Shown one piece after another: positions 22,190 through 33,725 of a DNA stretch of 64,000 bases (position 1 is the stretch's first letter; each line of letters starts with the position of its first letter). Position numbers and translations under genes: made by a program. This stretch comes from Candidula unifasciata (Eukaryota > Mollusca > Gastropoda > Stylommatophora > Geomitridae), in assembly GCA_905116865.2 (NCBI GenBank), contig CAJHNH020005011.1, positions 516,919 to 580,918 on the forward strand, written 5' to 3'. The notes under the pieces are model-generated. The model worked only from the letters and a program-made list of their open reading frames with translations, searched no databases and was not told the origin of the DNA.

Positions 22190-22735
22190 AGTATTCTATG
22201 CCCTTCAACATCTGCTAAAGTCAAGCTGTCTGTCTCGCCACACCAAGATCAAAATATATAAAATGTTGATAAGACCAGTCGTGTTATGTGGCTCTGAAAC
22301 TTGGAGCACAACTAAAAGAGATAAAGCCTTATTACAGGTTTTTGAAAACAGAGTCTTACGACGAATCTTTGGACCCATCCAGTCAGCTGTGAATGGAGAA
22401 TGAGAAGCAATAACGAAATTCATAATCTGTTTAAAACACCACTGATCACTGGCATCATGAGAGCTAATAGATGGAAATGGTTGGGGCATATTGAAAGAAT
22501 GTCAGATGACAGAGAAGTAGAAACTGTATACACAAGGGAGATGAATGGTCGCAGATCACGAAGCAGACCAAGAAGAAAATGGAGACAAAGTGTCCAGACA
22601 GACAGACCTGCAAACACTTGGTGTCATCAGCTGGAAAGAGAAGGTCAACCAGAGAGATGAATGGAGGCAGAGTGATATCTGCAGCAGTCAACCTCAAGGG
22701 CTGGGAAAGCTTAAGATGAAAAAGTGTATGATATA
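22190..22735 (+). mobile_element. LINE 3' fragment, RTE-like
   Basis: Frames read TKIKIYKMLIRPVVLCGSET, FENRVLRRIFGP and RWKWLGHIERM, then MNGRRSRSRPRRKW. This is the thumb and C-terminus typical of RTE-like elements. One frameshift near 22400 divides it. It is a different lineage from the 11.5-kb LINE, which has YFGHLKRH at the same place. Confidence 0.8.
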
Positions 22736-23820
22736 AATGTATGCGTATATGTGTGACATGTATGCATGTGTAGGCAAGTTTGTGTATGTATGATTATGTG
22801 TAACTGTATAGGTTTGTGATTATGTCTTTGTATGTGTCTGGGTTCGTGCGTGTTTGTGTGTGTCCATGTATGTGTCTTTGTGTGTGTGTGTGTCTGTCTG
22901 TGTGTCGATGCGGCTTCGTGTGTATCTATGTGTGTGCCCATGTATGTGTCTGTGTGTGTGTCTATTTCATAATATCTGCCAGTGCCTGTTTGCTAGTGTG
23001 TCTGCGAGTGAGTCTGTGGGAGTATTGTGTATGTCACTGTGTGTGTGTCTATTTCTGTGTGTCTGTTTGTGTCTGTGTGTGTATTTATATGTGTATCTGT
23101 GTGTGTGGCTGCGTGTGTGTCTGAATGTGTCACTTTGTGTATATGAGTGTGTGTTCGTCTCTGTGTGTCTATGTATGTGTCTGTAGGTGTACCTGTGTGT
23201 GTGGCTTCGTGTGTATATGTGTGTGTGTCTATTTCATAATGTCTGCATGTGTCACTGTGTGTATTTGTGTGTGTCTGTTTGTGTGTCTGTGAGTATGTCT
23301 GCATGTGTGTTGTGTATGTCTCTGTCTTTGTCTATATGTGTGTGTCTCTGCCTGTGTCTGTATGTATGTGTGTCTCTGCATGTGTATGTTTCTGTGTGTG
23401 TTTGTAGGTGTCTGTCTGTGCGGCTGCGTGTGTGTATGAGTATGTTTGTGTGCGTGTCTGTATGTGTCCGCTTGTGCCTTTGTGTGCGTCTGTGCATGTG
23501 TGTCTAAATGAGTGTGTGAATGTGTGTGTGTATGTACGTATGTCTGTGTTTATGTATGTATGTATGTATGAATAAATATATGTATTTGTATATGTGTATA
23601 TGCATGTACGTGTGTGTATATGTATCTGGGTATAAAGGTATGTATTTAGGTATGAAGGTTTGTGGATGTGTGTGTGTATGTGTGAGCATATGTGTAAGTG
23701 AATGAGTGGGATTCCGTGTGTATGTGTGAGCATATGTGTGAGTGAATGAGTGGGATTCCGTGTGTATGTGGGAGTCCGCCCGCGAGCGTGTGCGTGCATT
23801 TTACCAGCTGTGCTTTTGCG
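22736..23820. repeat. TG-rich degenerate microsatellite region, 1.1 kb
   Basis: TGTGTG, GTATGTG and TGTCTG words throughout, irregular. It ends next to family 2 copy 2, mirroring 8820-9990 beside copy 1. Cys/Val-rich and Thr/His-rich frames are artefacts. Near the right end a block around ATGTGTGAGCATATGTG with GAGTGGGATTCCGTGTGTAT is duplicated (23670-23770). Confidence 0.93.
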
Positions 23821-23859
23821 TTTTTGCTTGATATTCATACCATGCATAATATTTTATGA

Positions 23860-24000
23860 ACACAACATGCTTTATTGATAAACTACAACTGCTGTGTGAA
23901 AGGTGGGTGTCTGGGAGGGCCGAATGTAAGACGGACCTGCGTGCCCAATTTTTGAACCTTTAAAAAAAAACCAATTCGTTCGTTCGTTCTTTCGTGCAAA
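23860..24000 (+). mobile_element. Dispersed repeat family 2, copy 2
   Basis: TTTATTGATAAAC, GGTGGGTGTCTGGGAGGGCC, GAATGTAAGACGGACCTGCG, an AACCTTTAAAAAAAAA tract and (TTCG)n in + orientation. The following 24001-24281 is unique, with no gene seen. Confidence 0.85.
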
Positions 24001-24281
24001 GTTTGCGACACTAGCAGCGGTCACAGGAGGTTTGGAATATACATGAATTGGAGACACAAACCTTAAAATTCCCTATCGGTTTATGTCGCTCCATCGCCAG
24101 AAGACTCTGTATTTGCTGGACTTCCATCTAACAGATAACTTTGAATTTTAGACGCGGCCAAGGCTTTATACTGGTGTCTCCAGAACAGTGGGGATCTTCT
24201 TTGCTTGCCACCTTGAAACTTGTTGCCACAGCCTTACCTTTACGGATAGACAGAGCTCAGGATTTCTGAGGCTTGAATTGC

Positions 24282-25288
24282 ATGCCACGCCACAGTGTGA
24301 GTCTACATGCCACGCCACAGTGTGAGTCTGCATGCCACGCCACAGTGTGAGTCTGCATGCCACGCCACAGTGTGAGTCTGCATGCCACGCCACAGTGTGA
24401 GTCTGCATGCCACGCCACAGTGTGAGTCTGCCTGCCACGCCACAGTGTGAGTCTACATGCCACGCCACAGTGTGAGTCTGCCTGCCACGCCACAGTGTGA
24501 GTCTGCATGCCACGCCACAGTGTGAGTCTGCATGCCACGCCACAGTGTGAGTCTGCATACCACGCCACAGTGTGAGTCTGCATGCCACGCCACAGTGTGA
24601 GTCTGCATGCCACGCCACAGTGTGAGTCTGCCTGCCACGCCACAGTGTGAGTCTGCATACCACGCCACAGTGTGAGTCTGCATGCCACGCCACAGTGTGA
24701 GTCTGCATGCCACGCCACAGTGTGAGTCTGCATACCACGCCACAGTGTGAGTCTGCATGCCACGCCACAGTGTGAGTCTGCATACCACGCCACAGTGTGA
24801 GTCTGCATGCCACGCCACAGTGTGAGTCTGCATGCCACGCCACAGTGTGAGTCTGCATGCCACGCCACAGTGTGAGTCTGCATGCCACGCCACAGTGTGA
24901 GTCTGCATGCCACGCCACAGTGTGAGTCTGTGTGCCACGCCACAGTGTGAGTCTGCATGCCACGCCACAGTGTGAGTCTGCCTGCCACGCCACAGTGTGA
25001 GTCTGCATGCCACGCCACAGTGTGAGTCTGCCTGCCACGCCACAGTGTGAGTCTGCATGCCACGCCACAGTGTGAGTCTGCATGCCACGCCACAGTGTGA
25101 GTCTGCATGCCACGCCACAGTGTGAGTCTGCCTGCCACGCCACAGTGTGAGTCTGCATACCACGCCACAGTGTGAGTCTGCCTGCCACGCCACAGTGTGA
25201 GTCTGCCTGCCACGCCACAGTGTGAGTCTGCATACCACGCCACAGTGTGAGTCTGTGTGCCACGCCACAGTGTGAGTCTGCATGCCAC
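24282..25288. repeat. 25-bp minisatellite, about 40 copies, highly homogeneous
   Basis: Unit CATGCCACGCCACAGTGTGA followed by GTCTG. Variation is almost confined to the first bases (CATGCC, CCTGCC, CATACC, TGTGCC). As 25 is not divisible by three, the three minus-strand frames run through the same 25-residue cycle and all stay open because the unit has no stop in any minus frame. No start, splice or promoter context argues for a protein. Confidence 0.98.
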
Positions 25289-26335
25289 AACCGAGAAGAA
25301 TATTTTGCGATATAAACTTAGAAAACAAACACACATAATATGTAGCTATTCACTTCTACTTCAGGCATAACCATCTCAAATACTAAAACTAGGTCCCCTT
25401 TTAGCTCGTAATCATTGCCATTCAGTCCTTGCTATTATATTTACATCTTCCTAATCACACAGATTACACACAGATTACACACAGATTACACAAAGATTAC
25501 AAATTATTCAGCTTCTAAGTACCAATCTATTTGTGTTCGCAAATAGTTCCATATTGTTTACTCTTTACACTCAGGTAAACACACCAAATACCATCCTATA
25601 TCAACATCATAGTTCCCTCTTAACACAGCATATTCATGAAAACAAAATAAACACTTCTCTCCAAGTGCTCTTTTCTAAGTAAAGATAACACTGAATAAGT
25701 GCGTACTTTACCACAAGATATTCTACAAACACAACTGGTAGATACATGCTTCATTTTTCCAGCCAGAAACAGCTGTATGAACAATTATTCAATAATTATT
25801 CCTGTAACCTATTAATGTAACCTTTGTTTATCAGATTCATTCATTTTGCTAGATATTAACTAAATATACTAGTATCCACACAACCTGGGTGGTTGGGTAT
25901 AGTGGGGGTGGGGGGGGGGGGGTCAGGATCAGACAATTTAAGGACAAACAATGTTTAATGTTCTCATTGATTGTCGAAACAAGGCAAAATTAACTTCGAT
26001 ATTAAGTATTTTCATTTCACCACTGGCATTTCATTAAATAGTCTTTTAAAATAAAACTCAAATTATCGCTACTGCATTTATAATCTAGATCTCAATTAAT
26101 CAGTTATTGTCCCTCACGCCACAACCACCATGTTTCCGAATATGAAACGACCGCAGTTGTTCCAAGCGAGTTCTGAACTTGACAGGCCACAATGGCGTCT
26201 GTCGGTGAAAGGAAGCAGGGTTGGCAGATTGTCATTTTACGCCAAACTACTACCCGAATTACGCTAGGAAAAAAAAAAAGCCAAATAAAATGTAACATTG
26301 TTCTCACTTCACACAAAAAGCTCAAGACTGAATCC
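25289..26335. other. Intron DNA without a recognised gene
   Basis: AT-rich single-copy sequence. There is a small repeat of CACAGATTACA words at 25458-25502 and a G tract at about 25907-25922. No coding similarity. Confidence 0.65.
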
Positions 26336-27800
26336 CTTCTTCTTCTTCTTCTTCTTCTTTCGTTCGCCAGAAATAAGTTGTCTATATCAGCAGTTTTGTT
26401 TCTTGTATAAATTTCACTGTCGTTGTTAGTTCATTTAGTGGTCCATAGAGTTTACGTTCCACTGTTGTTCTTTCTGGCCAAAAGGTTTGCCTTAATGTGT
26501 CAAATTCGGTGCAGTCCTGGAGTACATGCTCTGCTGTCTGGGGCACATTTCCACAGGGGCACATGGCTGATACGCCTATCTTGAATTTTGTGTACATGTG
26601 GTTACGTCATCGGTTGCGCCCTGTTCTGAGACGGAGGATAATGACTTGTTCTGGTCTGTCCATAATAAAATAGTCGTCTTGTGCTGGGGCTAGTGGTTTC
26701 GTGATCGATTTAATGATTCTTTTCTTTTGATGGTATGTGACTGGTACATCCGGCTGCTCTTTTGTCGCACCTTCCACTGCCAGTTGATCAGCTTTCTCAT
26801 TTCCAGGCACTCCACAATGAGACGGTATCCACTGCATTACGACTCTTCGCTGAACGCTGAGTTGTGTCAGCAGTGTTTGCAATTCTGGTAGTTTCCTAGA
26901 CTGGAGTGCTTCAAGTACGGATTTAGCATCTGTCAGCATTACCACATACTGTAAGCCAAGATTGGTATTTAGCAGTTTCTCTGTAGCTATCTTGATAGCC
27001 TGGGTTTCTGCATCGTAGTTATGGCAGTACTTCCCGGTTGGTACGCTGGACTTATCCCTAGTACCATCTGGGAATTCGATGTACACTTCAGCACCACCAT
27101 TTCTAACTGCACTTTCTGTAGACCCATCTGTATAGACTGTGACCCATTGTTCTTGTGGGTATTCTTCATCAATATAACAGGTTGGCCATTCTGCTTTGTA
27201 CACTATCTTGCTCTTTCTTGTCAAATATCCCTTTCACATTTGTCTGGATTTGTACCGTTAGTTTACATTTTTCTCTCCATGGGGTTTGTTCCGGAATACT
27301 TTTAAGTGAGCAACCAATTTCTGGAAGGTCAGGAGTTTGTCTATATATTCTTTTTGCTTGGTGTATAAAGCTGATTCTTTTTAACCGTCCCAAGGCTAGG
27401 TTCTGAAATCTATTTTCCATCAGATGATCTGGCTTACTGAGGAACTTTTCAGCTTGTATTTGCAACTTTGTATCTCTGCGTTCTCTCAGTGCCTGTGTTT
27501 TCCCAGCTTTCTCCTTTTCTAATATGGGGGTTGATTTCATCACTGAATCCCTGACCGTCAACCTGACTGGAACAAGTGGAAGTTGTAGCGTAAACCTTTT
27601 GAGCCTTCAGTGCAGGCGATGTAATATTGTTTATTATGCATGAACATTTAGTTCTATGTAACTGTAAGTGTTCCAATTTACTTCCCCGACCATGCGCTCT
27701 CATGATTTCACCTAGATGATCGATTGTGCGTTTTGCACAACGGCAGGTCATGCTGACAGGAAGCTGCAACTGCTGCCTTTACCATGACTTTGCCTAGGAG
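26336..27800 (-). mobile_element. LINE fragment with RNase H domain (I-clade-like), - strand
   Basis: The element runs right to left. Decayed post-RT sequence (27769-27169; LGRLKRISFIHQAKRIYR) is followed by an RNase H domain (27224-26607), then a Cys-rich end CPCGNVPQTAEHVLQDC (26597-26382). A (GAA)n tail is seen as CTTCTT repeats at 26336-26358 on the + strand. No RT catalytic core is seen, so it is 5' truncated. Antisense to the nAChR gene. Confidence 0.82.
26607..27224 (-). pseudogene. LINE RNase H domain
   Basis: A 205-codon open frame. Catalytic positions are visible: Asp in VYTDGSTES, Glu in AETQAIKIA, Asp in LTDAKSVLEAL, and His/Asp in WIPSHCGVPGNEKADQLA. All four acidic residues of a type I RNase H are kept. 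The frame ends at RTGRNR plus stop, and the following Cys-rich segment lies in another frame, so at least one lesion exists. The enzyme would remove RNA from the RNA-DNA hybrid during reverse transcription. Confidence 0.88.
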
Positions 27801-28655
27801 ACATTGTTGTAATCAGCTGTGACTGTCTTTTTGACGGGAGTTTTCATCGTTTTCATCGTTTTTATTTTTTATTTTTCAAATCTCTCAAGATTTGATATAT
27901 TACTAATTCATGGTTTCAAGAGAGCATTAAAACAGTTTACAAGTATAGACATAGAAAAGTATAGAATAGAAAAGTATAGACATAGGAAAGTATAGACAGC
28001 CTCTGATCCATCTCAAGATCTTTCGGGCCAATGGTACGTTTTCCTCCATTTTTATTATACTTGCAGTTGCTGTCATCAGATGCTTTCCTGTTTGGATAAC
28101 GTTGCCATTGGTAAAAGTAATAAAATATATCATAGTTAGAACCAGGTCTGTATGATCTCTATTTTCTACCCTCAAGTAGTTTTTGAACAATCTGAATCAC
28201 TTGGTATCACCAGCGGGTTTTGGTTTTATATCCGACATTTATTCTAGTCAATTAACATTTTCTCTAAGCAAACTCCCACCACCCACACAAAAAAGTCTTC
28301 CAGGCCACGTGACTCCGTACTGCATGAAGTGTGAACGTGCGATGGTTTGTGCATGACCTGCTTTATTATAGTTACATTACAGAGGGCCTTGGGTTATCAC
28401 AATCACAATCCGTTTAGAAAGATAACATATTCACACACAGATGCTCATACGTCAGGAGATGGCGCGAATCTCCTTTAGTCCGTCTACCAGCCGTACCAGG
28501 ACATCACAACCAAGACAAACTAAAATAAAGTAAACCGCTCAATTTCAAATACGCCAAATTTGTGGAATCTGGCGTCGAAAAAGCCAATATATCAACCCTG
28601 AATTGGTAGTTCCCTCACATGACATGACTCAGCGACAACTTAAAATATGGAATCT
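27801..28655. other. Intron DNA without a recognised gene
   Basis: Single-copy, with a short run of AAGTATAGACATAG-like words at 27943-27990. No coding similarity on either strand. Confidence 0.65.
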
Positions 28656-29040
28656 CGCTACAGCTTTCTATCTTCTCTGTAAGATATTGCCTAGGCGTAT
28701 CTTTTCTTTCCTCTCTCAGACGTGCTCGATAGACTCAACTTTCTCACTTCTGCCAAAGATATTGGTTCGACGTGTCCTTCTCTCTTCTCCCTCAGGGAAT
28801 GATTTGATAGACTCAACTTTCTCACTTCTGCCAAAGATATTGGTTCGACGTGTCCTTCTCTCTTCTCCCTCAGGGAATGATTTGATAGACTCGACTTTAC
28901 CTCTTCTCCCAGAGATATTGATTAGACGTGTCTTCCTCTCACCTCTCTCAGACTAGTTTGATAGGCTCACTGTTATCTGTTCTACTAGAGATATTGTTTA
29001 GAAGTGTCCTTCTCTCTTCTCGCTCAGAGATGATTAATAG
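28656..29040 (+). repeat. 78-bp minisatellite, about 5 copies, each with a 3' splice-site-like core
   Basis: Units of 76-78 bp containing GATAGACTCAACTTTCTCAC and a pyrimidine tract ending in CAG, for example CCTTCTCTCTTCTCCCTCAG. The AG dinucleotides end at 28719, 28795, 28873, 28951 and 29027. The last unit runs to within about 20 bp of the true acceptor at 29060. The two central copies are nearly identical and the outer ones diverged. Confidence 0.93.
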
Positions 29041-29060
29041 ACTCGAATTTTGGTCCACAG

Positions 29061-29255
29061 GTGCTGGAGGACTGGAAGTATGTAGCTCGTGTGCTCGACC
29101 GGCTGTGTCTGATCGTCTTCCTGTTGGTCACTATTGGCGGGACGGCCACAGTCTTGCTGAACGCTCCGCACATCCTGGAGTATGTGGACCAGGACCAGAT
29201 CATACGCAACCTGGTGCAGTACATCCGGCAAGCTGAAGCCAAGGCGTCCATGTAG
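29061..29255 (+). CDS. nAChR non-alpha subunit, last exon (M4 and C-terminus)
   Basis: The acceptor TTTTGGTCCACAG precedes GTG CTG GAG GAC TGG. The exon continues the MA helix (VLEDWKYVARVLDRL), then M4 (about CLIVFLLVTIGGTATVLL) and a C-terminal tail ending QAEAKASM with TAG at 29253-29255. The phase 0 join to the previous exon gives EEYETVLEDWKYVARVLD, the standard continuation for this family. The acceptor polypyrimidine tract is short and purine-interrupted compared with the five upstream decoys in the 78-bp array. With this exon the window encodes the last 489 residues of the subunit. Confidence 0.96.
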   Translation: MLEDWKYVARVLDRLCLIVFLLVTIGGTATVLLNAPHILEYVDQDQIIRNLVQYIRQAEAKASM

Positions 29256-29825
29256 ACAGTTAGCACATGGACGTGTCCGGCGACAGTTGACCACAGTCAG
29301 TAACAGACCTAAATGAAGATGAGAGGATACAACCAGACACAGATCCGGACAGAAAAGGGACTCAGTCATCGGGAAAGGAGGGCAAACCCTTGGCTCACGC
29401 AGACCATCCAGGGGAGATAGCAGGCGCTTTGAGTCACAGGATGGTGGAGCCACTGTGGGCGTGCATCCTACCTCCATCAACATCCAGACATGCACCACTC
29501 TGCCTCGAAGCGCCCAGGAGGTCACGCTGTGAATGTCTAAAGCTCCAGGCTAGAAGAACCTCATAGTACTATCAGCGTTGACATGTTTCTTCTTATTCTG
29601 TCCCCATTTGTCTCAAGTGTTATTTGTGTGTGTGTGTTGATTTACAAAAACAACATTTCTGTCTAGCATTGGTAAACAGGAAGCAGGCATAATCAAACAT
29701 TTTTTTCTTGTTCCGCTTTTATCACCATCTCAATCCGAATCTTTGGCATCCTGTGCCCTCTTCCTTCAGCTGTACACAACTTATAAACAATTACTGATGT
29801 GTTTGACATTTATTACTAACTCAAC
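29256..29825 (+). other. Probable 3' UTR of the nAChR gene and flank
   Basis: Follows the stop codon. No canonical AATAAA or ATTAAA was seen before the 32-bp array begins, so the polyadenylation site is not assigned and the transcript end is unknown. The - strand open frame here (29034-29525) overlaps the last exon antisense and shows no known domain. Confidence 0.5.
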
Positions 29826-32800
29826 CAGCATTGGCTGTCATGTTGTTTCCCTCTGTCTATACTTGGCTGTCACGTTGTTCTCCCCTGTCTATACTTGGCT
29901 GTCATGTTGTTCTCCCTTGTCTATACTTGGCTGTCATGTTGTTCTCCCCTGTCTATACTTGGCTGTCATGTTGTTCTCCCCTGTCTATACTTGACTGTCA
30001 TGTTGTTTCTGTCTGTCTATACTTGGCTGTCACGTTGTTCTCCCCTGTCAATACTTGGCTGTCACGTTGTTCTCTCCTGTCTATACTTGACTGTCATGTT
30101 GTCCTCCCCTGTCTATACTTGACTGTCATGTTGTTTCTCTCTGTCTATACTTGGCTGTCATGTTAATTCTCTCTGTCTATACTTGGCTGTCATGTTGTTC
30201 TCCCCTGTCTATACTTGGCTGTCATGTTGTTCTCCCCTGTCTATACTTGGCTGTCATATTGTTTCCCCCTGTCTATACTTGGCTGTCATGTTGTTTCTCT
30301 CTGTCTATACTTGACTGTCATGTTGTTCTCCCCTGTCTATACTTGGCTGTCATGTTGTTCTCCCCTGTCTATACTTGGCTGTCATGTTCATTTTCTCTGT
30401 TTATACTTGGCTGTCATGTTCTTTCTATCTGTCTATACTTGGCTGTCATGTTGTTCTCCCCTGTCTATACTTGGCTGTCATGTTGTTCTCTGTCTATACT
30501 TGGCTGTCATGTTGTTCTCCCCTGTCTATACTTGGCTGTCACGTTGTTCTCCTCTGTCTATACTTGGCTGTCACGTTGTTCTCCTCTGTCTATACTTGCC
30601 TGTCATGTTGTTCTCCCCTGTCTATACTTGGCTGTCATGTTGTTTCTCTCTGTCTATACTTGGCTGTCATGTTGTTCTCCCCTGTCTATACTTGCCTGTG
30701 ATGTTGTTCTCACCTGTCTATACTTGGCTGTCATGTTGTTTCTCTCTGTCTATACTTGGCTGTCATGTTGTTTCTGTCTGTCTATACTTGACTCTCATGT
30801 TGTTTCTCTCTGTCTATACTTGACTGTCATGTTGTTTCTCTCTGTCTATACTTGGGTGTCATGTTGTTTCTCTCTGTCTATACTTGGCTGTCATGTTGTT
30901 TCTCTCTGTCTATACTTGGCTGTCATGTTGTTTCTCTCTGTCTATACTTGAGTGTCATGTTGTTTCTCTCTGTCTATACTTGGCTGTCATGTTGTTTCTC
31001 TCTGTCTGTACTTGGCTGTCATGTTGTTTCTCTCTGTCTATACTTGGCTGTCATGTTGTTTCTCTCTGTCTATACTTGGGTGTCATGTTGTTTCTCTCTG
31101 TCTATACTTGGCTGTCATGTTGTTTCTCTCTGTCTATACTTGGCTGTCATGTTGTTTCTCTCTGTCTATACTTGGCTGTCACGTTGTTTCTCTCTGTCTA
31201 TACTAGGCTGTCACGTTGTTTCTCTCTGTCTATACTTGAAAGTCATGTTGTTTCTCTCTGTCTATACTTGACTGTCACGTTGTTTCTCTCTGTCTATACT
31301 TGGCTGTCATAATGTTTCTCTCTGTCTATACTTGGCTGTCATGTTGTTTCTCTCTGTCTATACTTGGCTGTCATGTTGTTTCCCCCTGTCTATACTTGGC
31401 TGTCATGTTGTTTCTCTCTGTCTATACTTGGCTGTCATGTTGTTTCCCCCTGTCTATACTTGGCTGTCATGTTGTTTCTCTCTGTCTATACTTGGGTGTC
31501 ATGTTGTTTCTCTCTGTCTATACTTGGCTGTCATGTTGTTTCTCTCTGTCTATACTTGGCTGTCATGTTGTTTCTCTCTGTCTATACTTGGCTGTCACGT
31601 TGTTTCTCTCTGTCTAAACTAGGCTGTCACGTTGTTTCTCTCTGTCTATACTTGAAAGTCATGTTGTTTCTCTCTGTCTATACTTGACTGTCACGTTGTT
31701 TCTCTCTGTCTATACTTGGCTGTCATAATGTTTCTCTCTGTCTATACTTGGCTGTCATGTTGTTTCTCTCTGTCTATACTTGGCTGTCATGTTGTTTCTC
31801 TCTGTCTGTACTTGGCTGTCATGTTGTTTCCCCCTGTCTATACTTGGCTGTCATGTTGTTTCTCTCTGTCTATACTTGGCTGTCATGTTGTTTTCCCCTG
31901 TCTATACTTGGCTGTCATGTTGTTTCCCTCTGTCTATACTCGGGTGTCATGTTGTTTCTCTCTGTCTATACTTGAGTGTCATGTTGTTTCTCTCTGTCTA
32001 TACTTGGCTGTCATGTTGTTTCTCTCTGTCTATACTTGGCTGTCATGTTGTTTCTCTCTGTCTATACTTGGCTGTCATGTTGTTTCTCTCTGTCTATACT
32101 TGGCTGTTATGTTGTTTCTCTCTGTCTATACTTGACTGTCATGTTGTTTCCCCCTGTCTATACTTGGCTGTCATGTTGTTCTCCTCTGTCTATACTTGAC
32201 TGTCACGTTGTTTCTCTCTGTCTATACTTGGCTGTCATGTTGTTTCTCTGTCTATACTTGGCTGTCATGTTGTTTCTGTCTGTCTATACTTGACTCTCAT
32301 GTTGTTTCTCTCTGTCTATACTTGACTGTCATGTTGTTTCTCTCTGTCTATACTTGGCTGTCATGTTGTTTCTGTCTGTCTATACTTGGGTGTTATGTTG
32401 TTTCTCTCTGTCTATACTTGGCTGTCATGTTGTTTCTCTCTGTCTATACTTGGCTGTCATGTTGTTTCTCTCTGTCTATACTTGAGTGTCATGTTGTTTC
32501 TCTCTGTCTATACTTGGCTGTCATGTTGTTTCTCTCTGTCTATACTTGGCTGTCATGTTGTTTTTCTCTGTCTATACTTGGCTGTCATGTTGTTTCTCTC
32601 TGTCTATACTTGGCTGTCATGTTGTTTCCCCCTGTCTATACTTGGCTGTCATGTTGTTTCTCTCTGTCTATACTTGGGTGTCATGTTGTTTCTCTCTGTC
32701 TATACTTGGCTGTCATGTTGTTTCTCTCTGTATATACTTGACTGTCACTTTGTTTCCCTCTGTCTATACTTGGCTGTCATATTGTTTCTCTCTGTCTATA

Positions 32801-32842
32801 CTTGGCTGTCATGTTGTTTCTCTCTGTCTATACTTGGCTGTC
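29826..32842. repeat. 32-bp minisatellite, about 94 copies, 3 kb
   Basis: Unit TACTTGGCTGTCATGTTGTT followed by TCTCTCTGTCTA. The left third carries the variant TTCTCCCC and the remainder TTTCTCTC. A three-unit signature (TTGAAAGTC, TTGACTGTCAC, GTCATAATG) at about 31237-31310 recurs at about 31653-31726, shifted by 416 bp (13 units). This shows an internal block duplication. All three + frames are long because the unit has no stop in most registers; not a gene. Confidence 0.98.
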
Positions 32843-33228
32843 ATATGTGTCTCCTTGCAAACATCTGTGTCTCCCTCCAAACATATGTGTCTTCCTGCAA
32901 ACATCTGTGTCTCCCTGCAAACATCTGTGTCTCCCTCCAAATATCTGTGTCTCCCTCCAAACATCTGTGTCTTCCTGCAAACATCTGTGTCTCCCTCCAA
33001 ATATCTGTGTCTCCCTCCAAACATCTGTGTCTTCCTGCAAACATCTGTGTCTCCCTCCAAACGTCTGTACCTCCCTCCAAACATCTGTGTCTCCCTGCAA
33101 ACATCTGTGTCTCCCTCCAAACATCTGTGTCTTCCTGCAAACATCTGTGTCTCCCTCCAAACATCTGTGTCTCCCTCCAAACATCTGTGTCTTCCTGCAA
33201 ACATCTGTGTCTCCCTGCAAACATCTGG
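32843..33228. repeat. 20-bp minisatellite, about 19 copies
   Basis: Unit TGTGTCTCCCTCCAAACATC with variants CTTCCTGCAA and CTCCCTGCAA that alternate in an irregular order. It joins the 32-bp array directly. Confidence 0.96.
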
Positions 33229-33329
33229 ATGTAGACGTTGGTGTGCATTTTATTATCGACTGTATTTATGTAGTATCATGTCTATCTATATAATAGTAGG
33301 TGTGTCCAAACGGCATCATTTGCAACTAT

Positions 33330-33725
33330 AATAGACTGTATCATTCCCTTGTATATAGTATCATTTCTATCCATGTAGTATCATTTCTGTCCATACATGT
33401 CATTTCTATTCATAATGTCATTTGTATCCGTATTGATTCGTTTCTATGCATACATCATAATTTCTTTCCATAAAGAGCCAGTTCTATCAATTATTATTTA
33501 CATCTAGTTAGTATCAATTCTGTCCATATACTATTCTTTTTGTCCCAACGGTATCATTTGTTTCAATAACGCATTTTTTATATTTATAGCTTCCTTTCTT
33601 TCAGAAAACATCCCTTTGTCCATATAGTATCATTTCTATTCATATAGTATAATTTCTATGCATATAGTATCATTTCTATACATATAGTATCATTTCTATA
33701 CATATAATATCATTTCTATGCATGT
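33330..33725. repeat. Degenerate short repeat around TAGTATCATTTCTATCCATA
   Basis: Loose repeats of 17-20 bp that become regular near 33620-33720. The same motif resumes at about 34333-34440. The LINE and SINE pieces between therefore look inserted into a once continuous array. Confidence 0.8.

Noticed and set aside
24166..25336. CRISPR-like direct repeats
   Set aside because: Units are strictly tandem with no unique spacers, and the genome is eukaryotic.
29034..29525. 163-codon minus-strand frame over the last nAChR exon and 3' flank
   Set aside because: Antisense of the M4 exon for part of its length, composition shows no known fold, no splice or promoter sign.
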